A stretch of 12,096 nt of DNA from Pseudomonadota bacterium (lineage in GTDB: Bacteria > Pseudomonadota > Gammaproteobacteria > Burkholderiales > Rhodocyclaceae). The stretch spans positions 1 to 12,096 of the forward strand of contig JAJZPJ010000073.1 of NCBI GenBank assembly GCA_021811225.1. The letters are read 5' to 3'. The translations under genes were made by a program, and so were the position numbers. Position 1 is the stretch's first letter. Each line of letters opens with the position of its first letter. Positions 1 through 8,268 of this stretch are shown here, one piece after another. The notes under the pieces are model-generated. The model saw nothing but the letters and a program-made list of their open reading frames with translations. It was not told the origin of the DNA and ran no database searches.

Positions 1-771
1 CGCGTAGTCGGCGCTGGCGGCGTCCTTGATCTCGGCGTTGCCGGCGGCGCCGCTGGCGATCAGCACGAAGGAGTCGTTGGTCGAGGTGTCGCCATCCACC
101 GTGATGCAGTTGAACGACTGCTCCGCGGCCTCCCTGACCAGTTGCGTCAGCAGCGCCTGGCTGATGGCGGCGTCGGTGGCGACGAAACCGAGCATGGTCG
201 CCATGTTCGGCTCGATCATGCCCGCGCCCTTACCGATGCCGGTGACGGCAATGGTCTTGGCGCCGATGTTGACGCTTCTGGAGGCCGCCTTGGCGACGGT
301 GTCGGTGGTCATGATCGCGTGCGCCGCATCGAACCAGCCGTCGGCGGCGAGCGCCGTGCGGCAGGCGGGCAGGCCGGCGACGATGCGCTCGACCGGCAGC
401 GGTTCCATGATGACGCCGGTGGAGAAGGGCAGCACCTGGCTCTCGACGATTCCGAGAAGGCTGGCCGCGGCGGCGCAGGTGGCGCGCGCCGCCGCCAGTC
501 CGGGTTCGCCCGTGCCGGCGTTGGCGATGCCGGTGTTGATCACCAGGGCGCGGATCGCGCCGGCCGCCAGGTGTTCGCGACAGAGCAGGACCGGCGCGGC
601 GCAGTAGCGGTTCTGGGTGAACACGCCGGCGGCGCGGCTGCCCGGCGCGAGTTCGATCAGCGTCAGGTCGCGCCGGCCGGGTTTTCTGATGCCGGCGCTG
701 GCGACGCCCAGCCGCACGCCGGCGACGGGCAGGAGTTGGTCGGCGGGCGGGGTGGCGTAGTTGATGGTCAT
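1..771 (-). CDS. argJ: ArgJ, bifunctional glutamate N-acetyltransferase / amino-acid acetyltransferase (3' end outside window)
   Basis: This is the N-terminal 257 residues of ArgJ, the cytoplasmic arginine-biosynthesis enzyme that moves the acetyl group from N-acetylornithine to glutamate and, in bifunctional forms, also acetylates glutamate from acetyl-CoA. The reverse-strand translation begins MTINYATPPADQLLPVAGVR. It shows FTQNRYCAAPV (residues 51-61), an NTGIANAGTG segment (79-88), the oxyanion-hole type TGV at 118-120, and the self-cleavage region KGAGMIEPNMATML. In that region Thr192 would become the N-terminal nucleophile of the beta chain after cleavage at Ala191-Thr192. About 150 C-terminal residues of a roughly 405-residue family protein lie beyond position 1. 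The ATG at 771 fits the family N-terminus but has no clear Shine-Dalgarno sequence. It lies 25 bp after glnE on the same strand, so read-through from glnE is likely. Ile82 sits where I recall Asn in most homologues. Whether it is mono- or bifunctional cannot be told from this part. Confidence 0.96.
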   Translation of the reverse strand, partial: MTINYATPPADQLLPVAGVRLGVASAGIRKPGRRDLTLIELAPGSRAAGVFTQNRYCAAPVLLCREHLAAGAIRALVINTGIANAGTGEPGLAAARATCAAAASLLGIVESQVLPFSTGVIMEPLPVERIVAGLPACRTALAADGWFDAAHAIMTTDTVAKAASRSVNIGAKTIAVTGIGKGAGMIEPNMATMLGFVATDAAISQALLTQLVREAAEQSFNCITVDGDTSTNDSFVLIASGAAGNAEIKDAASADYA

Positions 772-797
772 GATGGGCGGGGAGCGAAAAAGGCAAA

Positions 798-3488
798 TCA
801 TAAGGGTTTATCCGCGATTTTTTCGTCGCCGAAAACAAAACGCCACAGCTCGCGCACGGCACCGATGCGCTCAGCGACCGATTCACGGGCGACGCGGCCG
901 GGCAGGCTGTTCAAGCGCTGCGCGTGCTGCGTGCGGCGGTACTCGCGATAGGCGTCGCCGACCTTCTCGGCCAGCGCCGGCGGGATCAGCCCGAGTCCGC
1001 CGGCGATCCTGAGCAGCGCGATATTGCCCAGGTTGGCGACGAGTTCGGGATGTGCGCGGGCGTGGCCCAGCACCAGGTACTGGACGATGAACTCGACGTC
1101 GATCAGGCCGCCGGGGTCCTGCTTCAGATCGAAGCCGTCGTCGGCCTGCGTCGCCTTGGTGGCGTGGGCATCGACCATCCGCTGGCGCATCATCAGCACC
1201 TCGCGCCTGAGTTCGGCGAGATCGCGCGGCTTGTTCAATATCTCGGCGCGGATCTGCTCGAAGGCGCTCCCGATGCCGGCATCGCCGGCCGAAAAACGGG
1301 CCCGGGTCAGCGCCTGGTGTTCCCACACCCAGGCCGATTCGAGCTGGTACTTGCGGAAGGCGTCGAGCGAACTGACCAGGAGGCCCGAGTCGCCGTTGGG
1401 CCGCAGGCGCAGGTCGGTCTCGAACAGGATGCCGGCCGGCGTCCTGCCGGAGATCCAGGTGTTGATGCGCATCGCCAGCCGGGCATAGATCTGTGCCGCT
1501 TCGGGCGTCGGATCGTCGAACAGGAAGATCAGGTCGAGGTCGGAGGCGTAGCCCAGTTCCTTGCCGCCCAGCTTGCCGTAGCTGATGATACTGAAGCGCG
1601 GCAGCTCGAGGTGGCGCTTGGGCAGCTTGCGCCAGGCGCAGACCAGGGCGAGATCGAGCATGATGTCGGCCAGCGCCGAGAGGTGGTCGGAGAGCTTCTC
1701 CAACTGCAGCAGGCCGGCGACGTCCTGGGCCAGAAGGCGCAGCAGCTGGGCATGATGGGCGTTCCTCATCAGGTCCATCTGCTCCTCGGTGTCGGGCTCC
1801 GCCGCATCCAGGGCGGCCTGCAACTGGCTGCGGAAGACCGCCCAGTCGGGCAGCACTTCGAGCAGGCGCGGGTCGAGCAGTTCGTCGAGCAGCAGCGGAT
1901 GCTGCCCCAGGTAGTCGGCCGCCCAGGCCGAGGCGCTGGCCAGTTCCGCGACCCGCGCCAGTGCCCGCGGATACTCCAGCAGCAGTTCCAGGTAGGCCGC
2001 CCGGCGGGCGATGGCTTCGAGGATGTCCAGGCTGCGCGCGAGCGTCTGGTCGGGGTTGGGCGTCGCGGCGCAGACCTCGATCACCCGCGGCACCAGGGCG
2101 TCGAAGCGCTCGCGCACCGGCGCCGCCAACTGCTGATAGCGGCCGGCCTGGTGCATGCCGGCCAGGCGCCGGGCGGCGGCGGCGGCGTCGCGGTAGCCGA
2201 TCCTGGCGAGCGAGGCCGCCGGATCCTCGCTGTTCTGCCAGACGCCTTCGAGTGCGTGCCTGACCCGGTTGGGATCGGCGAAGGCCGCATCGAAATGCCG
2301 GGAGACGTTGCCGCGATGGTCGTCGAGCTCGGCCAAGAGCGCAGCGAAACTGGAATAGCCCATCGCCCGGGCCACCAGCGCCTGATCTTCCGGCTGCTCG
2401 GGCAGGCTATGGGTCTGCGCGTCGTCCAGGTATTGCAGCCGGTGTTCGAGCCGGCGCAGGAAGCCGTAGGCGCTGGTCAGTTCGCGCACCACCTCGGCGG
2501 CCAGATCGCCGCGCCGGACGAGCAGTTCCAGCACTTCGAGCGTCGGCCGGATCTGCAATTGGGTCTCGCGGCCGCCGCGGATCAACTGGAACACCTGGGC
2601 GATGAACTCGATCTCGCGTATGCCGCCGGGGCCGAGCTTGATGTTGCCGGCCATGTCGCGGCGCGCCACCTCGCGCCGGATCTGCGCGTGCAGGCTGCGC
2701 ATCGCGTTGATCGCGCCGAAGTCGAGATACTTGCGGAACACGAAGGGCAGCCGGATCGCCTCCAGCGCCTGCCAATGGGCGCCGGCATGGCCGAGCGGGC
2801 GAGCCTTGATCCAGGCATAACGCTCCCACTCGCGGCCCTGCGAGACCAGGTAGTTCTCCAGCATCTCGAAGGAACAGACCAGCGGTCCGGAGTCGCCGTT
2901 GGGGCGCAGACGCATGTCGACGCGGAATACCTGGCCCTCGTCGGTGACCTCGGAAATGGCGTTGATCAGCTGGCGCCCCAGGCGGGTGAAAAAATCGAAA
3001 TTGCTGATCGCGCGCCCATCCGCCCCGTCGGTCTCGCCGTCCTCCGGGTAGACGAAGATCAGGTCGATGTCGGAGGAGGCATTGAGTTCGCGCCCGCCCA
3101 GCTTGCCCATGGCGATGACGATCAGTTGCTGTTCCTCGCCGGCATCGGACAGCGGCCGGCCAAAACGTGCCACCAGCGAGTTGCCGAGGACGGCGAGCGC
3201 CCGGTCCACGGCGATCTCGGCGATCAGGGTCATGGTCTCGGTGACTTCGGCGAGGCTCGCCAGCCCGGCCAGGTCGCGCGCCGCGATCCGGGCGTAGGCG
3301 CGCTGCTTGAAACGGCGCAGCTCCGGCTTCAGCGTCTGCTCGGTGAGCGGCGCGAGCAGGGCGCCTAGCCCGGCCGCCGGCAGCGGCGTCAGCCAGGTCG
3401 AGGCCACCTCGCCTGCGATGCCGGGGCGGGCCGCGAACAGCCGGCTCAGGTAGCGCGACAGCGGCAGAATGTCGGGAAGGGAGAGCAT
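798..3488 (-). CDS. glnE: GlnE, bifunctional [glutamine synthetase] adenylyltransferase / adenylyl-L-tyrosine phosphorylase
   Basis: GlnE attaches AMP to, and removes it from, a tyrosine of glutamine synthetase, so switching ammonium assimilation off or on under control of PII proteins and glutamine. The 896 residues show the expected duplicated layout. The first nucleotidyltransferase domain has GKLGGRELNASSDID (128-142, metal-binding Asp140 and Asp142) and is the deadenylylating half. It is followed by MRLRPNGDSG (192-201) and the helical segment KLGPGGIREIEF (284-295). After a central helical linker, the second domain has GKLGGKELGYASDLD (638-652, Asp650 and Asp652), LRLRPNGDSG (693-702) and QDPGGLIDVEF (790-800), and is the adenylylating half. 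Length is slightly below the 946 residues of the E. coli protein, mainly at the N-terminus, with all catalytic motifs kept. The ATG at 3488 has only a weak upstream ribosome-binding site. The gene is divergent from yhdP and is followed by argJ. Identity is secure; control by PII is known of the family and not shown here. Confidence 0.97.
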   Translation of the reverse strand: MLSLPDILPLSRYLSRLFAARPGIAGEVASTWLTPLPAAGLGALLAPLTEQTLKPELRRFKQRAYARIAARDLAGLASLAEVTETMTLIAEIAVDRALAVLGNSLVARFGRPLSDAGEEQQLIVIAMGKLGGRELNASSDIDLIFVYPEDGETDGADGRAISNFDFFTRLGRQLINAISEVTDEGQVFRVDMRLRPNGDSGPLVCSFEMLENYLVSQGREWERYAWIKARPLGHAGAHWQALEAIRLPFVFRKYLDFGAINAMRSLHAQIRREVARRDMAGNIKLGPGGIREIEFIAQVFQLIRGGRETQLQIRPTLEVLELLVRRGDLAAEVVRELTSAYGFLRRLEHRLQYLDDAQTHSLPEQPEDQALVARAMGYSSFAALLAELDDHRGNVSRHFDAAFADPNRVRHALEGVWQNSEDPAASLARIGYRDAAAAARRLAGMHQAGRYQQLAAPVRERFDALVPRVIEVCAATPNPDQTLARSLDILEAIARRAAYLELLLEYPRALARVAELASASAWAADYLGQHPLLLDELLDPRLLEVLPDWAVFRSQLQAALDAAEPDTEEQMDLMRNAHHAQLLRLLAQDVAGLLQLEKLSDHLSALADIMLDLALVCAWRKLPKRHLELPRFSIISYGKLGGKELGYASDLDLIFLFDDPTPEAAQIYARLAMRINTWISGRTPAGILFETDLRLRPNGDSGLLVSSLDAFRKYQLESAWVWEHQALTRARFSAGDAGIGSAFEQIRAEILNKPRDLAELRREVLMMRQRMVDAHATKATQADDGFDLKQDPGGLIDVEFIVQYLVLGHARAHPELVANLGNIALLRIAGGLGLIPPALAEKVGDAYREYRRTQHAQRLNSLPGRVARESVAERIGAVRELWRFVFGDEKIADKPL

Positions 3489-3588
3489 TGGAGTAAAATC
3501 GGGATTTGATGCCGGAGAGCGGTCATTCTAGTCTTGATGCCGGGCCTGTGCGCCGGCCCGGGCCGGGTGACGAACCGGCGGTTCATTC
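3489..3588. promoter_or_regulatory. Divergent intergenic region between glnE and yhdP
   Basis: This 100-bp gap must hold the start signals of both the glnE-argJ and the yhdP transcripts. I see no good sigma70 pair in either direction. On the minus strand a TAGAAT (3530-3525) could be a -10 for glnE, but nothing like TTGACA lies 17 bp upstream. The yhdP side is very GC-rich and contains a 14-bp perfect palindrome. An in-frame TGA at 3568-3570 with no start codon between it and 3589 fixes the upstream limit for yhdP. Confidence 0.5.
3540..3566. repeat. GC-only palindrome / alternative hairpin in the yhdP leader
   Basis: CCGGCCCGGGCCGG at 3553-3566 is a perfect 14-bp palindrome. Its left half can instead pair with an upstream copy: CCGGGCC (3540-3546) is the exact reverse complement of GGCCCGG (3555-3561), giving a 7-bp stem with an 8-nt loop. 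It ends 22 bp before the yhdP ATG and lies between the divergent starts. It could be an operator, a leader hairpin, or chance in GC-rich DNA. No T-run follows on either side, so a simple terminator is unlikely. Confidence 0.45.
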
Positions 3589-6500
3589 ATGCCCGATATC
3601 CTGCCCGAAATCATCGCCGCCTCTCGCCGCCACCCCTGGTGGCGCCGGGCCATGGGTCTGGCCGCGGCGCTGCTGATCCTCGCTTACTTCGGCTTTGCCC
3701 TGATCTTCCTGAGCTTGCGCTACGCGGTATTGCCCCATATCGAGGACTACCGCGGCAGCATCGAGCGTGTGCTCTCGGGAGCGATCGGTTTGCCGGTGTC
3801 CATCGCCTCGATCGACGGGCAGTGGCAGGGCCTGCGTCCGCACCTGGCACTGCACGGTTTTGCGGTGCGCGACCGGGCAGGGCGTCCGGCACTGACCCTG
3901 GACAAGGTCGAGGCCGACGTCTCCTGGACTTCGCTGCTTTATTTCGGCTTGCGTCTGCGCAGGCTGGAGATCATTTCTCCGTCGCTGACCGTCCGCCGCG
4001 ACCGGAGCGGGCAGATTTTCGTCGCCGGCCTCGCGCTCTCCAGCCTGCGCCAGGGGGGCGACTTCTCCGCCTGGCTGCTGGCGCAGCACCGGGTCGTGGT
4101 GCGCGATGCCACGATCACCTGGCAGGACGAACAGCGCGCTGCGCCGCCGCTGCAACTCGACCACCTGAATTTCAATTTGCAGAACAGTGGCAGCCGCCAT
4201 CGTTTCGGCCTCACCGCCGATCCGCCCAAGAATCTGGCGACGAAGATAGACGTGCGCGGCGATTTCCGCGGCGACCGCCTGGATCGCCCCGATACCTGGA
4301 GGGGGCAGGCCTACGCCGAGCTCGACTATGCCGATCTCGCCGTCTGGCGCCGCTGGGTCGATTATCCGCTGGAGCTGCCGCGCGGCAGCGGCGGCATGCG
4401 TTTGTGGCTGGGCTTTGCGCAGCGGCAGGTCACCAGCTTCACCGCCGACATCGCCCTGGCCGACGTGGCGCTGCGCCTGGCCCCCGATCTGCCGCTGCTC
4501 GATCTGCGAAGCGTCAGCGGCCGCTTGGCCGGCTCGCGCTTGCCGAACGGTTTCATCGCCAGCGCCAAGCACCTGGCCCTGACCACGGCGGACGGCATCA
4601 AGGTCGAGCCGAGCGACTTCCGTCTCTCCTGGAGCGCCGCGCAGGGCGCCGCCCCGGCGCAGGGCGAGCTCTCGGCCGACGGGCTGGACCTCGGCGCGCT
4701 GGCGCGGCTCGCGGCGTTTCTGCCGCTCGATGACGCCGCACGCAAGCGGTTGGCGGGATTTGCGCCGCACGGCAGGGTTTTCGGCCTCAAGGCGTCCTGG
4801 AGCGGCAGCGCAGAAAAACTGCTGGCCTATCGTCTGCGCGCCCGTTTCCAGGGTCTCGGGATGAGCGCCATCGGGCCCCTGCCCGGCTTCGACGGCCTGT
4901 CCGGCAGCGTTGACGCCAGCGAGCGGGGCGGCAGCTTCAAGATCGCCAGCCGTGGCGCGGCGATCGATCTGCCCGCGGTCTTTGCCGACCCTCACCTCGA
5001 CCTCCAGTCGCTCAATGCCAGGGGCGGTTGGGCGGCGGTCAAGGCGGGCGTCGAGGTCAAGGTGGACAGCCTCGCTTTCGAGAACAAGGATGCCGCCGGC
5101 GTCGCTTCCGGCAGCTATCTGGCCCGCCCGAACGATCCGGGGGTGATCGACATGAGCGCCCGGCTCACGCGCGCCGACGCCGGCGCCGTCTGGCGCTACA
5201 TGCCGCTGGTGGTGAACAAGGGCGTGCGCGACTGGCTGCACAGCGCGATCGTCGGCGGTAAGAGCGACGGCACGACGCTGCGCCTGAAGGGCGACCTCAC
5301 GCGCTTTCCCTTCGCCGACGGCTCCGGCCTGTTCGAGGTCAAGGGCCAGTTCCACGGCGCCACGCTGCGCTATGCGCCGAGCTGGCCGGCGATCAACGAC
5401 ATCGACGGCACGCTCGCATTCACCGGCAAGGGCATGACCATCACCGCCAGCCGCGGCAGCTTCTACGGCGTCACCGTCAACGGCGTCAGCGCCCGGATCG
5501 ACGATCTCGCCGCACCGGAGGGGCTGCTCGAAGTCACAGGCAAAGCCAGCGGCCCGACCGCCGACTTCCTGCGCTTCATCGAGGCCAGCCCGGTCGGCGA
5601 GCGTATCGACCACTTCACCGCCGGCATGTCGGCTTCGGGCAAGGGCGAACTCGCCCTGAAACTGGCCTTGCCGCTCGCGCATGTCGCCGCCACCAAGATC
5701 GATGGCGACTATCAGTTCGACAACAACCGGCTGGTGCCGGGCACGGGCCTGCCGCCGCTGACCGAACTTGCCGGCCGGCTGCGGTTTTCCGGCACCCGCC
5801 TGAGCGCGGACCGGGTGCGGGCGAAGCTCTTCGACATGCCGCTGAGCTTGGACGTGAAGACCGCCGGCAACGGCACGGTCTTGCTCAGCGCGGACGGCGG
5901 CGTCAATATCGCCACGCTGCGCCGGCAATACGACCAACCGCTGCTCGATAGACTCTCCGGCAGCACCACCTGGCACGGCAGCGCGCAGTTGCGCAAGAAG
6001 GCTATCGACCTCGTGATCGAGAGCCGGCTTCAGGGCATCGCGTCTAGCCTGCCCGAGCCGTTCAACAAGCGCCCGGCAGAGATCCTGCCGCTGCGCTTTT
6101 CGCGCCAGATATCGGCTGCGCCGCCGGCGCCGCCGACCGCTTCGCGGAAAACGGCGGCCGCTGCAACGCCGCGGGATCAGTTCGATCTCGCCTTGGGCAA
6201 GATCCTGGCCGCCCGCGTGTTCTATCGCCGCGACGGCCAGGGGGTGGCGCGGGGTGCGATCAGCATCGGCGAACCGCTGGTGCTGCCCGACAAGGGGCTG
6301 CTGCTGTCGGTCAAGCAGAAGAAGATAGACGCCGATTTCTGGCGTAGCCTGCTGTCCAAAGCGAAGGGCGGCGGGGTGCTGCCGCTGACGACGGTGAAGC
6401 TCCAGGCGCAGCAAATGACCATCTTCGGCCGTGCCGTCAACGATCTCGCGCTCACGGCCACGCCGAGAGACGGCGGCTGGCATGCCGAGGTGAACAGCCG

Positions 6501-7455
6501 CGAACTTTCCGGCGGGCTCGACTGGCGCGGCGCCGGCGCCGGCCGTCTCTCGGGCCACCTCAAGCGGCTGGAAATCAACGAGACGACGGCTTCCCCATCG
6601 ACCAGCGGCGCCGAGCCGCAGGAATTGCCGGGACTGGATCTCGAGGCCGATCAGTTTCTGTTCCGCGGCAGGGCGCTGGGCAAGTTGAAGATCAACGCCG
6701 TCAATCGCAAGGGCGTCTGGGAAGCCAAACTCGGCATCAGCAACGAGGATGGCAGCCTGAGCGGCGAGGGCACCTGGCGGGCAGCGGCCGTGCAGCCCGA
6801 TACCCACCTGAAATTCACCGTGGACGCCAAGAATATCGAGAAGACGCTCTCCCGGGTCGGCTATCCGGACGTGGTGCGCCGCGGCCGCGCCACGCTGGAC
6901 GGAACCGTCACCTGGAGCGGTTCGCCGCTGGCGATCGACTATCCCTCGCTCGACGGTTCGCTCTCCGTCGTCGCCACCGGCGGCCAGTTCAACAAGCTCG
7001 AACCGGGAGCCGGACGCCTGCTCGGCATCCTCAGTCTGCAATCCCTGCCGCGCCGGATCACGCTCAACTTCCGCGATATCTTCAGCGAAGGTTTCGCCTT
7101 CGACAGCATCGCCGGGCAGCTCGGCATCAAGCGCGGCGTGATGAGCTCGGGCGACCTGAGAATCCAGGGACCGTCGGCCAAGATCCTGATGAGCGGCAGC
7201 GTCGATCTGTCGCACGAGACCCAGGATCTCAAGGTCCTGGTGCAACCCGCGATCGGCGAGTCGCTCTCGGTCGGGGCGATCCTGATGGCGCATCCGGCGG
7301 TCGGCGCGATCGCCTACCTGGTGCAGAAGCTGCTGCGCGATCCGATCGATCAGGCCTTCGCCTACGAGTATTCGGTGACCGGCACCTGGGCCGACCCGAA
7401 AGTCGAAAAGCTTTCCGCGCCGCAGGCGCCGGAATCCGGAAGGACGAGTCCATGA
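3589..7455 (+). CDS. yhdP: YhdP family AsmA-like envelope protein (TIGR02099 / DUF3971)
   Basis: This 1288-residue protein is close in length to E. coli YhdP (1266). YhdP is an inner-membrane-anchored AsmA-family protein that spans the periplasm as a long beta-groove and is thought to carry phospholipids to the outer membrane, redundantly with TamB and YdbH. A short basic N-terminus (RRHPWWRR, 13-20) precedes one hydrophobic membrane segment at about 21-43. Nearly all the rest is repetitive beta-rich sequence of the DUF3971/AsmA type. The family's C-terminal block is clear: GAGRLLGILSLQSLPRR, then FRDIFSEGFAFDSI, then the late segment VGAIAYLVQKLLRDPIDQAF. A low-complexity Ala/Pro/Thr stretch lies near residues 840-865. 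The ATG at 3589 is the only in-frame start after an upstream stop at 3568. No convincing Shine-Dalgarno is seen; a downstream ATG at 3652 would cut into the membrane anchor and is less likely. Its stop overlaps the next gene by 4 bp. Confidence 0.94.
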   Translation: MPDILPEIIAASRRHPWWRRAMGLAAALLILAYFGFALIFLSLRYAVLPHIEDYRGSIERVLSGAIGLPVSIASIDGQWQGLRPHLALHGFAVRDRAGRPALTLDKVEADVSWTSLLYFGLRLRRLEIISPSLTVRRDRSGQIFVAGLALSSLRQGGDFSAWLLAQHRVVVRDATITWQDEQRAAPPLQLDHLNFNLQNSGSRHRFGLTADPPKNLATKIDVRGDFRGDRLDRPDTWRGQAYAELDYADLAVWRRWVDYPLELPRGSGGMRLWLGFAQRQVTSFTADIALADVALRLAPDLPLLDLRSVSGRLAGSRLPNGFIASAKHLALTTADGIKVEPSDFRLSWSAAQGAAPAQGELSADGLDLGALARLAAFLPLDDAARKRLAGFAPHGRVFGLKASWSGSAEKLLAYRLRARFQGLGMSAIGPLPGFDGLSGSVDASERGGSFKIASRGAAIDLPAVFADPHLDLQSLNARGGWAAVKAGVEVKVDSLAFENKDAAGVASGSYLARPNDPGVIDMSARLTRADAGAVWRYMPLVVNKGVRDWLHSAIVGGKSDGTTLRLKGDLTRFPFADGSGLFEVKGQFHGATLRYAPSWPAINDIDGTLAFTGKGMTITASRGSFYGVTVNGVSARIDDLAAPEGLLEVTGKASGPTADFLRFIEASPVGERIDHFTAGMSASGKGELALKLALPLAHVAATKIDGDYQFDNNRLVPGTGLPPLTELAGRLRFSGTRLSADRVRAKLFDMPLSLDVKTAGNGTVLLSADGGVNIATLRRQYDQPLLDRLSGSTTWHGSAQLRKKAIDLVIESRLQGIASSLPEPFNKRPAEILPLRFSRQISAAPPAPPTASRKTAAAATPRDQFDLALGKILAARVFYRRDGQGVARGAISIGEPLVLPDKGLLLSVKQKKIDADFWRSLLSKAKGGGVLPLTTVKLQAQQMTIFGRAVNDLALTATPRDGGWHAEVNSRELSGGLDWRGAGAGRLSGHLKRLEINETTASPSTSGAEPQELPGLDLEADQFLFRGRALGKLKINAVNRKGVWEAKLGISNEDGSLSGEGTWRAAAVQPDTHLKFTVDAKNIEKTLSRVGYPDVVRRGRATLDGTVTWSGSPLAIDYPSLDGSLSVVATGGQFNKLEPGAGRLLGILSLQSLPRRITLNFRDIFSEGFAFDSIAGQLGIKRGVMSSGDLRIQGPSAKILMSGSVDLSHETQDLKVLVQPAIGESLSVGAILMAHPAVGAIAYLVQKLLRDPIDQAFAYEYSVTGTWADPKVEKLSAPQAPESGRTSP
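7438..7444 (+). promoter_or_regulatory. Ribosome-binding site for the carbon-nitrogen hydrolase
   Basis: GGAAGGA lies 7 nt before the ATG at 7452, inside the end of yhdP. It supports that start and fits translational coupling through the ATGA overlap of yhdP stop and hydrolase start. Confidence 0.75.
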
Positions 7456-8252
7456 GCGTGAGGATAGCCGCGGTACAGATGATTTCCGGCTGCGAGGTGG
7501 GCGCCAACCTGGTCGAGGCCGCGCGTCTGATCGACGAGGCGGCGGCAGAGGGCGCGCAACTGGTGGCCCTGCCCGAGTATTTTCCGATGATCGGCGCCAG
7601 CGACGCAGCGCGCCTGGATGCGCGCGAGCAGGATGACGGCGGGCCGATCCAGCGCTTCCTCGCCGAGACCGCGAAGCGGCACGGCATCTGGCTGGTCGGC
7701 GGCTCGCTGCCCTTCGCCGCCGACGATCCGGGGAAGCAGCGCAACACCTGTCTGGTCTATGACCAGACCGGCCGGCGGGTGTCGCGCTACGACAAGATCC
7801 ATCTGTTCGACTTCGCGCGCGGCGAGGAACGTTACGACGAGAGCCTGACCATCGAGCCGGGCACCGAGGTGGTCGCCATGGACTCGCCGTTCGGCCGCAT
7901 GGGCCTGGCGATCTGCTACGATCTGCGCTTTCCGGAACTGTTCCGGGCGATGGGCGCGGTGGATCTGCTGGTGCTGCCCGCCGCCTTCACCGAGACCACC
8001 GGGCGTGCCCACTGGGAGCTGTTGCTGCGTGCCCGCGCGGTCGAGAACCAGTGCTACCTGCTGGCCGCAGCGCAAGGCGGGCGACATCCGAACGGACGCA
8101 TGACCCACGGCAACAGCATGATCGTCGATCCCTGGGGCGAGGTGCTGGCCCGGCTGGACAAGGGTCCCGGCGTGTGCGTCGCAAACATCGATCCGGCGCG
8201 CATCATGGACGTACGCGCGAGCTTGCCGGCACTGAAACACAGGAAACTTTGA
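7452..8252 (+). CDS. Nit1-type carbon-nitrogen hydrolase, probable deaminated-glutathione amidase
   Basis: This 266-residue protein is a complete single-domain member of the nitrilase superfamily. The catalytic triad is visible: Glu42 in LPEYF, Lys115 in YDKIHLFD, and Cys155 in ICYDLRFPEL. The stretches TGRAHWELLLRARAVENQCY (about 183-202) and NSMIVDPWGEVLA (about 221-233) resemble Nit1/YbeM proteins. Those proteins hydrolyse deaminated glutathione, a side product of transaminases, and so repair a damaged metabolite. It is probably cytoplasmic, as no signal peptide is seen. The ATG at 7452 overlaps the yhdP stop (ATGA) and has a good ribosome-binding site, while tldD follows after 16 bp. This gene between yhdP and tldD recurs in other proteobacteria, from general knowledge. 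The superfamily assignment is firm. The exact substrate is inferred from resemblance, and another omega-amidase or amide substrate is possible. Confidence 0.9.
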   Translation: MSVRIAAVQMISGCEVGANLVEAARLIDEAAAEGAQLVALPEYFPMIGASDAARLDAREQDDGGPIQRFLAETAKRHGIWLVGGSLPFAADDPGKQRNTCLVYDQTGRRVSRYDKIHLFDFARGEERYDESLTIEPGTEVVAMDSPFGRMGLAICYDLRFPELFRAMGAVDLLVLPAAFTETTGRAHWELLLRARAVENQCYLLAAAQGGRHPNGRMTHGNSMIVDPWGEVLARLDKGPGVCVANIDPARIMDVRASLPALKHRKL

Positions 8253-8268
8253 GCCACCGGGCCATCCC

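Noticed and set aside
142..951. Open frames on the plus strand over argJ and the glnE 3' end
   Set aside because: Low-complexity Gly/Arg/Asp translation and full overlap with well-supported ArgJ and GlnE coding sequence on the other strand.
924..3368. Long open frame (814 codons) antisense to glnE
   Set aside because: It mirrors glnE codons, with no recognisable motif and no ribosome-binding site, while the sense strand has all GlnE motifs.
3534..4733. Alternative plus-strand frame starting at TTG 3534
   Set aside because: It is out of frame with YhdP, has an Arg/Ala/Gly-rich translation without motifs, and is explained by codon phase.
3583..7293. Very long open frame (1236 codons) antisense to yhdP
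   Set aside because: It is a product of high GC and codon phase: the translation is rich in Arg, Gln, Ala and Gly with no domain, and the sense frame is a clear YhdP protein over its whole length.
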